Below, in pieces: positions 1 to 10,720 of a stretch of DNA of 64,000 nucleotides; the stretch's first letter is position 1, and every line of letters starts with the position of its first letter. The position numbers were made by a program, and so were the translations under genes. Under the pieces are notes generated by a model that was not told the DNA's origin, made no database searches, and was given only the letters and a program-made list of their open reading frames with translations. Origin of the DNA: Paramoeba atlantica (Eukaryota; Discosea); NCBI GenBank assembly GCA_977017575.1, contig CDRNVI010000062.1, positions 1-64,000 of the forward strand. The letters run 5' to 3'.

Positions 1-731
1 GGGGTCCAGGGGGGGGTCCAGGGGGGGGGTCCAGGGGGGGGGGCATGGTCGATCAAATTTTTTCGAAAAAATTAGTTTTCGAAAAAAAACCGCAGAAAGG
101 GTAGCCGGGGTCTTGGCGCGCATTTTCCACCCCCCTACCCGGGGGTGACCCCCCCGCGTATCCGCAGGACGGGTCCGCCAAGTTCGGATTTTTTCGGAAA
201 AATTTTTTCGAAAAAAAATTCAACTTGGCGAAAAAAATGACAAAAAAAATATTTTTCCAAAATCGTTTCCCCTATTGTATTTTGATAGTTTGGGACCTCC
301 ACTAGCTTTCTCCGCAGTTGTTTTCGCAAGGTATCACTTCTTCGAACTGTGGTGCGCCCCTCAAAATGACCCACTTTTGACTAAAAAAGGTGAAAAAGTA
401 TTTTTCGGACCTAAAGGGGCATTTTTGTGTCGAAAGAATGGTATGGTTGGAGTCGTATTCTCTACCCAATACGTTCGGTAGGCTTTTATTCATGCCTGCG
501 AGTGATTTCCCACGCGCAAATGTCGGATTTAGTGCTCTGAGAGCAAAAATATGCGAAAATGACCCCATTTGTACCCGAAATTCGGCTATTTTTGGCTATA
601 ATCTTTCCGTTTTCCAGGCTAAATTTTCTTTTTTAGGCTCTTCGTTAAACGCGGCGGTAGTTTTCAACGCGAAGCGCGCAGCATGAGTGACTTCTAAGTT
701 GAAAGCAACCACCGCGTTTAACGAAGAGCCT
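1..731 (+). repeat. PAL repeat, copy 1 (left end cut by window edge)
   Basis: First of at least eight large copies of an interspersed unit of about 0.85-1.2 kb. It carries runs of G/C (GGGGGTCCA type), a conserved block around 100-190 and an AT-rich stretch, and it ends at 635-731 in a 97 bp inverted repeat. The arms read AGGCTCTTCGTTAAACGCGG and its complement, about 34 bp each. Short ORFs recur in every copy but differ between copies, so I do not treat them as genes. The palindrome abuts a LINE fragment at about 738. Confidence 0.8.
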
Positions 732-738
732 AAAAAAG

Positions 739-2480
739 TTAAAGTCCTTATGCCTTCTGCTTTGCATGAAAATGTTGCGTAGATTATCTGGTTCAGCACC
801 TTGCAATCCTTCAACAGGTGCCTGTATATCAAGAGATATTTTTGTGATTGGTTTCGGAATTTCCTTTCCCGAAGATCGAAGGCAAGAGGCAAGAAGATCC
901 CAGGAAGGAAGATCTTCTGTATGCAGTTGCGCTGCGACCTGTTCACAAATTCTGTTGTTAAACTTCTCTGCATGTTCTGGGTTTGATAATTGAAACCAGT
1001 GTATTTTCGATCTTTTGATGTTGGACGATATCTTCCATTTGATTCGAATCTCTGCTCGCACAAGAAAGTGTACTGTCGGCGTAGGAGCGGCAAAAACTTG
1101 ATGATGTCGCAGAGCTGATGCAAAACGTGGGTACACTGCAATGTGATCCAACTGGCGTTTAGCATCATTAGGCAATATGCATGTCCATACTCGCTTGCTA
1201 GGGCATAAGGAGTGTCCTGATTTGCAATCTATCCCTTCCAAAAGCCCCTTCAACCTTTCAACAACAAGTTCGTCTTCTTCTGTCGTTTTGCCGAAAGTGA
1301 GAGGTGCATTTAAGTCCCCAAGTAGAAGTGCGGGTCTTCGAGGGGCTTTGCCTACTGCTTCGTGAAACGCGTTTGTCAAAGAAATATCAAACTCTTGTTT
1401 GGCCTCCTCTGGGGAGTCACGCGTCGGCCCATATGCGTTGAGCATAAAGGCTGACCCTCCTTCGATGTTGAACTCGCCGGCAATTATCCTATCATTTACT
1501 TTCCACGCCTTTATTGGCTCTTGCGTGATGAACCCCATACCGTTATACCCTTTCACTGCAGACATAAGGTAGATGAAAAAGATTTTATTCCCGTGTCGAA
1601 GCTTGCGCTTTAAAATATCAAATCCTTCGCCAGAAGTAAAAGTAAACCTTGTCTCCTGGAGAGCCAGTATATGCAAGTTGGTTTGTGCCATGTATCGCAC
1701 AATCTCGTGCAATCGAGCAGAAGCTTTCAGTTTGAAAACGTCGTCACCTTCAAGTTTCAATGATGTCGTATTAAGAGTGCCTACAGCCAGATACTTCTTC
1801 ACAAAATCCAAAAAATCCAAATCATTCCGGATTGCTCCGGATGGTCACTGGCAAGCCAGACCCTTCACAGACAGATTTGGAAGTTCCGAGGCCGACGTCC
1901 TCTACCAGTTTCCGCTTGTCCAAGGCGGCACCAACGTGCTGTTGCCAACACGCTGCGTCGACGAACTGTACGTCAACACGGGTCACCCAAGAGGTGTAAG
2001 CCGGGTAAGGGAGCTGGTTCCCTGAGGGGAGGGTCCGGGACGGTCCTCCGAGTACCGGGCCTAGTCGGTTATCAGCCCAGCCTCTTAGAGTGAGGCCGCC
2101 GGGAATGTTGCGATGAGTGGGTTTGAACTCGCCGTCTGAGCACCATGTGCTTCAAACTTTGAGTTCTTGCCACTCCGCCACCTCCACAGCAGCCACCTCC
2201 ACTCCGCCACACTCCACACTTCTTCACAGCAGACCCTTTCGGGTCGTCGTCGCGTAGGGCATGCTTGCCACACAGTACCCTAGTTTTCCGTGCTTTTCTA
2301 CGGTTGTTCGAACGCCCAGGTTTTCGAATGCGTGCTCCGCATAACACGATTCGCGAATCATACGGCGGAAAGGGAAGCGTTTCCGATCGCTGGTGGTACT
2401 TTACCCGCCAGCGACCTAGCTGAAAGAGGAAACCAGGCCCTCGTTGAGTTACAGTGCCCTTCCAAATCCGAAACTCCGCA
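739..2480 (-). mobile_element. LINE-B type fragment 1 (APE endonuclease part), split by a SINE
   Basis: Minus-strand fragment of an APE-type non-LTR retrotransposon. It encodes the end of the N-terminal basic region (2229-2480) and most of the endonuclease. Visible APE motifs are LNTTSL, LQETR, YGPTRD, GDLNAP and QLDHI. Positions 739-1792 are almost identical to 13573-14626 of the fuller LINE-B copy, with only a few differences by eye, so the two copies separated recently. A SINE interrupts it at 1804-2217. The fragment stops abruptly at about 2480, where a short tandem array begins, and at 739 next to the PAL palindrome. No RT or RNase H part is present here. Confidence 0.85.
1804..2217 (-). 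mobile_element. SINE-A copy 1 (tRNA-headed), with 11 bp target duplication
   Basis: 414 bp element on the minus strand. Its head, at the high-coordinate end, resembles a tRNA promoter: A-box-like GGTGGCGGAGTGGCAAG and B-box-like GAGTTCAAACCC, in the style of a Leu/Ser tRNA. The 3' end has a TCCGGAGCAATCCGGA hairpin followed by a TTTGGATTTTTTGGATTTT tail. It is flanked by ACTTCTTCACA at 1793-1803 and 2218-2228, and the LINE reads on uninterrupted if the insertion is ignored. The tail and hairpin resemble the 3' end of LINE-A1, so mobilisation by that LINE is likely. Confidence 0.9.
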
Positions 2481-2571
2481 AATATGCATATAGCACATTG
2501 ATAATGCATATAGCACATTGATATTGCATACAGCACATTGATAATGCATACAGCACATTGATGATGCATTA
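2481..2571 (-). repeat. Iteron array A, about four 20-21 bp units
   Basis: Tandem units of ATGCATATAGCACATTGATA. Read on the minus strand (TATGCATTATCAATGTGC) they match the arrays at 25.97, 27.77 and 30.0 kb. The array begins exactly where the LINE-B fragment is broken off. Confidence 0.8.
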
Positions 2572-2617
2572 TTTGGAAATTAAAGGTGTTTTCAAGAAAT
2601 AATGAACACTCGTCTCT

Positions 2618-2700
2618 GCTCCCGGTGAGGCCCCGGAGTTGCGAGAGGCCTCCATACCCCACAACTACCACCTTCCCCCCCTATTTAGCGGGGGTCGCGC
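2618..2700 (+). repeat. 83-84 bp direct repeat, copy 1
   Basis: Begins GCTCCCGGTGAGGCCCCGG and ends in GGGGGTCGCGC. Nearly identical to 3102-3185; the first 48 bp recur at 29947-29994 next to another iteron array. Origin unknown. Confidence 0.8.
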
Positions 2701-3101
2701 GAGCATAGGACACGTTGTATGCGTGTATAGGGGATGCGAACTTGCACCCCTCTCTCCCTACATGCTGTAGCGAGTGCGGCGGTAACGGACCTCCCCATGA
2801 TGCATCATGATCCACGATAGACCATCTGACAGCATGAACCCACGGCTTGACCGTGTTGCAGCATGAACCATGGCTATACGTGCTGTCGCATGACCGATGG
2901 GCGTCTCGTCTCCTACCTCGCACTCCACTCTCTGTGTGACACCCGTCGTATGCGGGTCATGCGCCGATGGTATCGGCCGTCACACAGAGAGACGTATCTC
3001 TGCGCCACGAGCGTATGATCATAACCTTTACCCGTCTGCACAACAGAACCGTAAATGGCACGTAAAGATGGTTAGCCGAGGTACCCAATAAATTCACCTT
3101 T
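2701..3101. other. Hairpin-rich spacer between direct repeats, with a three-way junction
   Basis: No credible coding sequence. Holds several hairpins. The clearest is 2928-2991: an outer 13 bp stem (CTCTCTGTGTGAC with GTCACACAGAGAG) encloses two smaller hairpins, at 2941-2957 (ACCCG/CGGGT) and 2963-2977 (GCCGAT/ATCGGC). Junction linkers are only 0, 5 and 1 nt. A B-box-like AGTTCGCATCC is visible on the minus strand near 2735-2755, but no convincing tRNA fold goes with it. Confidence 0.6.
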
Positions 3102-3185
3102 GCTCCCGGTGAGGCCCCGGAGTTGCGTGAAGGCCTCCATACCCCACAATTACCACCTTCCACCCCTATTTAGCGGGGGTCGCGC
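3102..3185 (+). repeat. 83-84 bp direct repeat, copy 2
   Basis: Second copy of the 2618-2700 repeat, same orientation, about 480 bp downstream. No coding content. Confidence 0.8.
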
Positions 3186-3224
3186 TCAGAAGCTCAAAGG
3201 GTTAGCTCAGAAACCGTTCAAACC

Positions 3225-3518
3225 ATGAATCGTCCTCGGAAACACTGTGGCCAAATACCTAAGCCATTAGGGAAAAGACGGGATTACTTCAAGATTGCAG
3301 AAGGTGATCTTCTCTCAAAAAAGGGTACCTCGCCACCTGTAGAGACTGGAGTGGATTCTCCTGAAAAGAAAGAGTGTTTGCCTGAGGAATGTGATGCCAA
3401 AAATACAAAGTTGCATGAAAGACGTACCACTCCCGGTTCAGCGGACAAGGAGCATGAAAGGGCGAATTCACCTGAGAGAAAGACGTCGAAGCGACGAATA
3501 AAACGGATGTGTTCTTAA
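3225..3518 (+). CDS. Small basic ORF (97 aa), probable mobile-element protein remnant
   Basis: 97 codons starting MNRPRKHCGQIPKPLGKRRD, rich in Lys, Arg, Glu and Pro, with a basic end (KTSKRRIKRMC). I recognise no domain. It stops just before a LINE-type 3' end (hairpin ACCGATGCAAATCGGT, then GGATA repeats) at about 3519-3557, so it probably belongs to a short or internally deleted retroelement rather than to the host. A vaguely similar YFKI-containing short ORF is at 24307-24558. That resemblance is weak. Confidence 0.4.
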   Translation: MNRPRKHCGQIPKPLGKRRDYFKIAEGDLLSKKGTSPPVETGVDSPEKKECLPEECDAKNTKLHERRTTPGSADKEHERANSPERKTSKRRIKRMCS

Positions 3519-3557
3519 CCGATGCAAATCGGTCTTATAGGATAGGATAGGATAGGA
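3519..3557 (+). repeat. LINE/SINE-type 3' tail
   Basis: Hairpin ACCGATGCAAATCGGT followed by CTTAT and about four GGATA units. Same architecture as the LINE-A1 3' end at 9781-9817. It abuts Helitron helicase sequence at about 3558. Confidence 0.6.
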
Positions 3558-4360
3558 GGGCCAAGAAAAGTTCCGCAATGCAATTGTCATTGTTTGAACA
3601 AATATTGAACGACACAAGATTAATGTCGCAATGGCAAGAAATTTTGCCAGACGTCACAATTGCCCATTGTTCGCATGGGCAGGCGATAACGTCCAAGGTA
3701 CTCATTGATAGAAAAAACTCATTGATACACACCCTGAAGCATTTTCTGTATTTGTAAAAGGAGCACCCGGTGTAATCACCGAGAATATTGCTCCTTGTAA
3801 AATGAAAATTGCGAATGGGACCGTGATTGAAATGAAAGACCTTGTGTCAGACGATTTGTCATACGACACAAGTGGAATTGGGATTTGAAGAAGAAGAAGA
3901 CACGGAGGGCTCTGCAGCGCCAACCGTGAGGGCAGAGTCTCAGGTCACTGACCTTCATCGTCTTGCTACCCCCTTCCCAGACGGCACTCGACGCCTTGCG
4001 GCCCGAGCAAGGCTACCCAACCGTAGCTACCAGAACTGGCGTCCAACCCCGTTGCATCGTGTAGGCTGTGTCTCAAGCCTCCTTTGCGTAAGCAGCTCGC
4101 AATTTAGCGGCTGCACTGGAGCCTGGCTCAGCTCGGCGGTTCCGGGTCGGTCCTCCAGGGGAGCGGGGGGTGTGGGCCTTGAAGGCCCTTCCTGATCGCT
4201 TTCCCTTGCGAGTTTTGTCGATAGTGGGAATCGAACCCCCAACCTGCAGGTTGTAGGGCCCACCGTCTACCAACTACACTCGCACCGCTTTAATTGTAGG
4301 CAATTGGGATTTGCCTACACGTATCACAAAGTACAAGGAATTAACGTGAAGAACGGTGTT
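3558..4360 (+). pseudogene. Helitron helicase fragment, interrupted by SINE-B
   Basis: Positions 3558-3875 match 23498-23780 of the Helitron at 20.4-24.1 kb, including the region that reads VGTNIERHKINVAMARIFARR there. After a deletion the match resumes at AGTGGAATTGGGATTTG and, beyond a SINE, continues at 4302-4360 into the helicase motif VI region (AYTYHKVQGI). The frame is broken by substitutions, small indels and the deletion. A LINE begins at about 4361 inside it. This is a dead fragment older than both insertions. Confidence 0.8.
3888..4301 (-). mobile_element. SINE-B (tRNA-headed), with 12 bp target duplication
   Basis: 414 bp minus-strand element. The head near 4290-4205 has an A-box-like GTGTAGTTGGTAGACGG and a good B box GGTTCGATTCC, but the anticodon arm does not fold well, so it is a SINE head and not a working tRNA gene. 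It ends in a (CTT)n tail at 3888-3901. AATTGGGATTTG flanks it at 3876-3887 and 4302-4313. Its body shares a short GGAGGACCG..CCCGGA motif with SINE-A; the rest looks different. Confidence 0.85.
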
Positions 4361-5482
4361 TGACCATCTTTTTGTTAAGACCATCTTTTTGTTAATATTT
4401 TAACAAAATGACGACGGATGCGTCCGGTGCGGTCGAGGTGCGCGTTGTTCGCAAATGTCTCGATCATTCCACGCTTGGTCGGGGCTCTCTTTTTCTGCCG
4501 CCTATTCCGGTTGAAAATGAGGGTGCAAAACTCCTTCGCAGTGCGTTATCAAGTCTCATGCGCTGGATGCGTAGAGGTTGCCTTATTGCAGTCGTATGGC
4601 GGTATGATGGTTCGAGTAAATACCGACTATGGGATGGAGATGTTATGGGAAACTTTGAGGATACTGATCGCTTCAGTGTGAAATATCATCAAAGAGCTGA
4701 CCTGGTGTTTCCCTTCCCACCCATTTCCGCGAGAGTTATCATATGCGCTGTTCGAATGAGAGCGGCTCCCTCCCGGCGTAAGAGACGATGGCGTCGCTTC
4801 CCTATCTAATCGACGTCGACCGGCGAGCATGTCGATCGCGCTTTGGAGAACCAAAATGGTTCGGCTGTGAAGGAGAAGTTGTCCATAGCGACCCTGAATG
4901 TGACCTCATTAAAATTAGAGGGGGGGATTTGTTTTCTATTCGATCATGTGTCCGATTGAAGGAAATATTGACCTTTATGAGTAGCAAGAGGATTCAGATA
5001 CTGGGGTTGCAGGAAACGAGGTTCCGTTTTGATTCTCGTCTCTTTGGTGAGATTCTACGTCAGCAAACGGAGGACATGGACGTTACGTATTACTTATATT
5101 TTTCCTCAGCCACGTCCGACCGTTCTTACAACGGAATGGTGCTCGTTAGTACTTTTCCATTGGAAAAGGTGCGGGTTATCTCAGAACGGATTATGACTGC
5201 ACAGTTTCCTTGGGAAAACGGGAACGCTACACTATTCAATGTGCACGGTCCCATTAGGGATTCTTCTAGGGAAATGAAATCTACCTTCGGCGCTTCTTTA
5301 AGAAAAGCCGTTCGCGATCTTGACTCCACGAACCCCCAAAGACCTACGATCTTAATGGGAGATTTTAATTCCCCTTTAACGCTGGTCAACAAAACTGCTG
5401 AAGACAAAGCAGCTGTAGCTCGATTTCGCGCCTTACTTGTAGACGTTGGTTGCAAGTCTGCCCACGCTCTCTCACCAAGATC
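4361..5482 (+). mobile_element. LINE-C, 5' half (N-terminal region plus endonuclease)
   Basis: Starts with a duplicated GACCATCTTTTTGTTAA leader just before ATG 4408. The N-terminal region (VVRKCLDHSTLGRGSLF, then AVVWRYD and FPFPPIS) matches that of LINE-A1. The endonuclease follows from about 4870 in another frame (ATLNVTSLKLEGG, LQETR, VHGPIRD, GDFNSP). The frame break lies in the G run near 4920. The element is cut at 5482 by LINE-A1, and the rest is at 9829-10430. Confidence 0.85.
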
Positions 5483-8400
5483 AACCTTTTTGTAAATTTT
5501 TGCAAAATGGCGGATGCGTCCGGTGCGCAGGAGTCCACGCGCATTATGAATCTTCTTTTGCGTTCTACGCTTGATCGGGGGGCCTTGTTTCGTCCTCACA
5601 AGGGCGGGGGGAGTCCTGCTAAGCTCCGCGCGAGGTCGTTGAGACAGTTGTTGCTGCGTATGGAAAAGGGGGCGAGGCTGGCAGTGGTGTGGAGATACGG
5701 GTATAGTGATGATTTGAAGTTGTGGGAGGGGGTCGTCGAACGATGGCTTGGCTTGTGGCGCATTCGATGCACCGAGCGCCTGCGTGAAACACTTCCGTTT
5801 CCCCCTTTAAGTCCTTTGATCGTTCTCTGCGCTGCTCGTGTTTTCAAACCTTTTTCCCTGTCCAGCAGAAAAAAGCGACATCGCAAAAGTAGGGCATTGT
5901 CCGGCAAACGTGCTCTTCATGACTCGGAGGGTCCTAGAGGCCCCGCTTTGAAGGGAAAGCTTAACGTGGCAACCTTGAATGTGACTAGTCTAAAGCTAAA
6001 GGGTGAGGATGAGTTTAGTTTGATAAAGTGCGGGCACCTGTATGAAGTATTTAATTTTATGAATATGAAAGGAATCAATATTCTGGGAATGCAGGAGACA
6101 AGGTACAGATTTTCGTCTTCTGAAAAGTCGGAGGTACTTTGCCGCAAAGTACAATACCGGAATTCGGAATATTTCTTCAACCTCATTACAGCTCGCGCGA
6201 AGGATGCGTACAATGGAATGGGCATCGTAAGCTCAATGCCTATGTCCAAGGTATTTCGAGTAAGTAAAGGATCATGGCTGGTGAATTTGAGATGGAAGAC
6301 GGAGTTGGGACAGTTGTTAATGTTTATGCTCCTACAAGAGATTCTTCGGAACTCGCGCTATCAACATTTTACGGAGATTTAGAAAAGTGTTGCACAAAAG
6401 CATTAGAAAACAATCAGCGACGCCCTCTTTTCGTGATAGGAGATTTCAACGCGCCCTTAACGCTTATATCAAACAAAGAAATGGACCCACTGGCTGTTGC
6501 TCGTCTCAAAGGTCTTTCCTGTGCTATGGGATGCAAATCCGCGCATAGCCTGTGCCCTAGTAGTAGGAAGTGGACCTGTGAGCTGCCAAACAAAACTTTG
6601 CGTCAATTGGATCATATATTTATAAGCAGCCGATTCGCATCAGCCATTCAGCGCGACAAGGTCGTAAAGGCACCAGTTCCCACAACGCACTGCTGTGCAA
6701 TTGCCAGTGTAAAAATTAAATGGAGAGCAGTAAACCCGAAAGCTGCAAATAATTATCTCTCTTGGGCCTTTCTTCGAAACAGTGAAAATCGTCAAGCATT
6801 TATTACCAAAGTTCACTCTCAATCTGAGAAGGGGGGTAATATCATGCAAGGGTGGGAACGACTTTCGAACAGTATAATAACCGCCGCCAAAAATTTTAAG
6901 AAGCGACAAAAACGTACGATAAACAGAGAACCTATTAAGCATGTGGAGATAAATAACCTGCGGGGCCTTTATCAGAGAAGCAGACAGAAGACTACGTTTA
7001 ATGAGTTAATAAAAGAACATAAAAAAGATATTGAACAGACCATTTCGGAAGAATGCTTAAAACTTGAGAACAAGCTTCGCAAGAATCACTCAAATCCATG
7101 GAGAACTCTTCGGCAAATATGTGGACAATACCGTACTCAGTTCAATACAAATGGTGAGACGCGTGATATGAAACTACAAGCGATCCGTGAACATTTCTTA
7201 AAATTCAGTAATTATGATGCAGGAGATCCAAATATCAGTTTCGACCCTATTCCACCATTATTCGTGCCGATCGAGGATGGCCCATTTATTGTTCAGGAGT
7301 TGACTTTGTCAGTGAAGCATTTTGGGAGAGGACGAGCACCCGGAAGCGACGGAATACCTATGGAGGCCCTACAAGCTATCGCAAGTCACGAAGTTCTAAG
7401 AGAGCAGCTTTTAGGTATAATAAACAAAGTTTATGAGACCGGGTCTACGGATGAAGCTTGGCGAATGACACTCCAGATACCCGTACCAAAGAAAGGGGAT
7501 CTCACTGACATTTCAAACTGGAGGCCGATATGTGTGGTGAATAGCGTTGTTAAACTGATGAATCACATGATTCTTTCACGCATTCGGCCCAGCGTAGAAG
7601 GTTTCCTACGCGATAATCAGTATGGGTTTCGGCCAAACTGATCTACAGCTGGCGCCCAAATCATTATGAACGAGGTTAAAACTAAGGCTTTTCGAAAAGA
7701 CGGAATAATGGTAGCCTTTGTAGATTTTGCTAAAGCATTTCCCTCCGTATCCTTTGCTGCTATAAAAGCCTGCCTATATGCTTTCCGAGTTGGCAATCGA
7801 TTGTCCACCACAATCTTGTCCATCTATCGCGACTTGAAAGGAACAGTTCGAACGCCGTTTGGTAATACTGAACCTTTTCCAATCACCACAGGGATTCTAC
7901 AAGGGGATGTATTAGCTCCCTATCTATTCGTTATGGTGATGGACAGGATTCTACACAAGGCTCTCGACGACGGATCAGATGGTGTTCTTCTGAAATCTAG
8001 AGGTACACGAAGGCGAGGGTTAAACGAAAAACGACTGAGTGATATCGATTATGCCGACGACGTCGCGCTATTTAGTGATTCGATGGAAGGTTTGCAAAAT
8101 ATGATAAACAGCGTTTCTCGGGAAGCAGAGAAAGCTAATCTACGACTTGCGGTTGGTCAATCGAAAACTGCATGGATGTCTTTTGGTAAAGTTGCACGTT
8201 CCGAAAACGACCCCGTCATCTACAACAACAACTTGAAGGTACCAAAGGTGTGGTCATACAGGCATCTGGGGCAACGTCAAGATCAAGATTTTTCTTCCAC
8301 CGTAAAAGATCGATTAAAGCTTGCATGGGGATCACTCCAGCGTTTAAATGGAATTTGGTCTTCTCCTCTAAGTGAAGGGATGAAACTTCGACTTTATGAT

Positions 8401-9817
8401 GCCTTAGTTTACCCTGTTCTGAATTTTGGAATGGGAGCAGTTCATATTTCTCAAAAGGAGCTCCGTAAAATTGATATTGAGGTCAACACAATGAGAAGAA
8501 TTGCCACCCGTTCAAACAAAGTTGATGAGTACGGGTTATGCTACCCCAACGCTTCTCTCTATGTTAATACCGACCGGTTTTCTACTATTCATAAAGTGCA
8601 GCGAGCAAAACTGGTGGGACATATGATCCGTCATTCTTCAGACTTTCGGGAACTGATTCAATGGAAACAACGTAGCAACGCTAGATTACCTTCCCCAAGT
8701 GAAGCTTGTGTTAAAGATCTTGGCATTACTATTGAACAAGCATTGGTTTACGCCATGGACCGCGAGCATTGGTTCAGAATTACAGAACAACTTCGTGACA
8801 ACCTTGAACCAGCTGCAACCTATATAAAATATGGCACGCAAAAGTGGAGAACCGCCGTCACAAAAGCCAAGAAGACTAAAGACTTGCGCGAGTTACAGTA
8901 TATTGAAGAGTCAACGGATCCTTTCCCTAACTTTAAAGCTATTCAGATATATACGGATGCTTCTATTAAGAGTATGGTTAGTTCTAAGGAAATTCGAAGT
9001 GGCGCTGGTATTGTGGTTATACCAACGAAAAAAGATCCAATAAGATGTTCAATCCCACTGGAAGTTACAACAATTGAGAGAGCAGAACTTCAATCGTTTT
9101 ATTTAGCTCTCAACAAATTGCCAGAAAATTCATGCGCGTGCTTGTTTCACACAGATTCGCATTACGTTTGGGACTTCTTTCACAATTTACGAAATAAACG
9201 GCGCATTGTGGGATACACTGGGACAAAAAATGGCGACCTTAATGTACGTAATGCACCTTAATGTATAATGTGGACGCAAAGCTCAGGTTACTAAAATTCC
9301 ATTCGTATAATATATATTTGTGCAAGGTAAAGGCGCACATTGGAAACAAATGGAATGAGGAGGCAGATGGTCTAGCACTTTTGGCATCACGAAAAGTGGC
9401 ACGGGCTCCGACTCAAAAAAGGAGAAAAACAACTGCTAACTCGGAGGATAGTGAGAATTCACAACCGTTATGGTCTTTGAAAGCCTTACTCAAAAGGAAG
9501 CCCCTTGGAAATAAGCAAGCACAAGACATTCCATCATCCAAGCGCGAAGCTGAGGCGGAAGGGATATTTCGAGGGAAGGTTGCGAGAGCTGGCGGTAATA
9601 GGAAACCGTCTAAGCAGGGATAGAATTGATGGAATTATTTCTTTTCCAACTTAGAATACCTTGAGGATTATTCATAGGTTATCGGAAAAATATTGTTTGT
9701 TTGTACCGTATCAGACACATATAAACTCTGAACGGGGAAGCGATAGATGAAAGCTTTCAAGGTGTAAACATTAAGTTTTTCAACCGACTTTACGTCGGTC
9801 TTTTGGATTGGATTGGA
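5483..9817 (+). mobile_element. LINE-A1, full-length APE-type non-LTR retrotransposon with 11 bp target duplication
   Basis: 4335 bp insertion in LINE-C, flanked by TCACCAAGATC at 5472-5482 and 9818-9828. It starts AACCTTTTTGTAAATTTTTG immediately upstream of ATG 5507, so the leader is only 24 bp. It ends with a hairpin (ACCGACTTTACGTCGGT) and a TTTGGATTGGATTGGA tail. Order: N-terminal region, APE endonuclease, RT, RNase H, basic tail. This is the layout of the ingi/I superfamily; 12 bp duplications are known for trypanosome ingi/L1Tc. It is full length but carries a few inactivating changes. Confidence 0.92.
5507..9623 (+). pseudogene. LINE-A1 polyprotein (APE-RT-RNase H), disrupted
   Basis: A single ORF would be expected from ATG 5507 to the stop at 9623. 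N-terminal region 5507-5960 (LLRSTLDRGALF, AVVWRYG, LPFPPLS, then basic). Endonuclease 5960-6720: ATLNVTSLKL, MQETR, VYAPTRD, GDFNAP, QLDHIF. RT about 7300-8330: APGSDGIPMEAL, FVDFAKAFPSV, GILQGDVLAPYLF and the catalytic YADD at 8049-8060. RNase H about 8940-9390: YTDAS, RAEL, HTDSHY and GNKWNEEADGLA. Breaks: a frameshift near 6270, a TGA at 7639-7641 where related copies have an Arg codon (FRPDRST or FRPERST), and a frame change near 9258 inside RNase H. With so few breaks the copy is young. No CCHC finger is obvious. Confidence 0.9.
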
Positions 9818-9828
9818 TCACCAAGATC

Positions 9829-10430
9829 TCGAAAGTGGACTGGATCTAAATCTAGTCGAAATGCGCATACATTCAAAGATCTTGTAGGCAAGAGTCGTGA
9901 GCAAATTGAGGACACAATTGAAGCTGAATGTGCAATTCTCCAAGACAAACTACGGAAAAACCATTCCAGCCCTTGGAGATTCATTCGCGAAATATGCGGA
10001 ATGAGGAAAACGGTTTTTAATTATGGCGCAGGTCAATCAAACCGGAAACGACTAGCAGCCGTTAAGGACTTCTCTAAAATTGCTAACCGAGGTGTTGGAG
10101 ATACAAAAGTTGAATTTGATGAGGCCAAAAACTTTGAAGGAGAAATCATGGATTTACCTTTCACAGAAGATGAACTTGCATGCGCTGCGCGTAGACTTAA
10201 ACGAAGCAAAGCCCCAGGACTCGACGAGATACCAGCGAAAGCGTACATAGCCATACTCGAAGAAAATTCTTTACGCCATCTCCTTCTTGGAATCATTAAC
10301 AAAACCCTTGAAACGGGACCACTGAGGATCAGAGATTAACATAGTTGCCGAGTCTAATCGGCGCATATTGTAAACTTGTGTTACCAAGAGGGGTATATAT
10401 TTATGGTTATGTTTATGTTTATGTTTAGTT
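9829..10430 (+). mobile_element. LINE-C, 3' half (internally deleted)
   Basis: Continues LINE-C after the LINE-A1 insertion: SPRSRKWT resumes the endonuclease, then the sequence jumps to the linker (KLRKNHSSPWRFIREICG) and the RT start (RSKAPGLDEIPAKAY), and then directly to a 3' end. The endonuclease C-terminus and the RT core and RNase H are missing, so LINE-C was already an internally deleted, non-autonomous copy. The 3' end has a hairpin (GCCGAGTCTAATCGGC) and a GTTTAT-type tail near 10405-10430, which meets the tail of LINE-B pointing the other way. Confidence 0.75.
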
Positions 10431-10720
10431 CACTCACTCACTCGCTCACTTTACACTAAGCCCCGGAATAGGGCGTTAGTTAAATATCTATCTGTATTTA
10501 CGTTCAATACATTCATCATCTAACTCTCCAACTGATTTCGTTTTCACGTCGATTGCCTCGTACTCGGTGCGCTTCGAAAGCGAAACACACAGCACCTTGC
10601 GTACACTGGATTTTATTGTCCCATCTTGGTTTCCGTCAAAGGGGATATTTTTCCGCGTTATGAGGTCGCGTCTCGTGGTCTACCTTTCTTGGTGCGGTTC
10701 GCGGCGGTACTTAATTGTGA

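Noticed and set aside
2481-2571. CRISPR array
   Set aside because: Units follow each other without spacers and vary in sequence; the setting is eukaryotic.
2928-2991. Hammerhead ribozyme
   Set aside because: Three helices are present but the linkers are too short and the conserved CTGATGA and GAAA core is missing.
2618-3185. LTR pair of a small retroelement
   Set aside because: Repeats are only about 84 bp, no TG..CA ends, primer site or coding part is visible, and a partial copy occurs elsewhere fused to iterons.
4205-4290. A tRNA gene on the minus strand
   Set aside because: A and B boxes are good, but the anticodon arm and acceptor stem do not pair. The sequence is the head of SINE-B with target duplications.
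4920-5495. Separate gene in the 4.8-5.5 kb frame
   Set aside because: It is the endonuclease part of LINE-C shifted in frame by a G-run.
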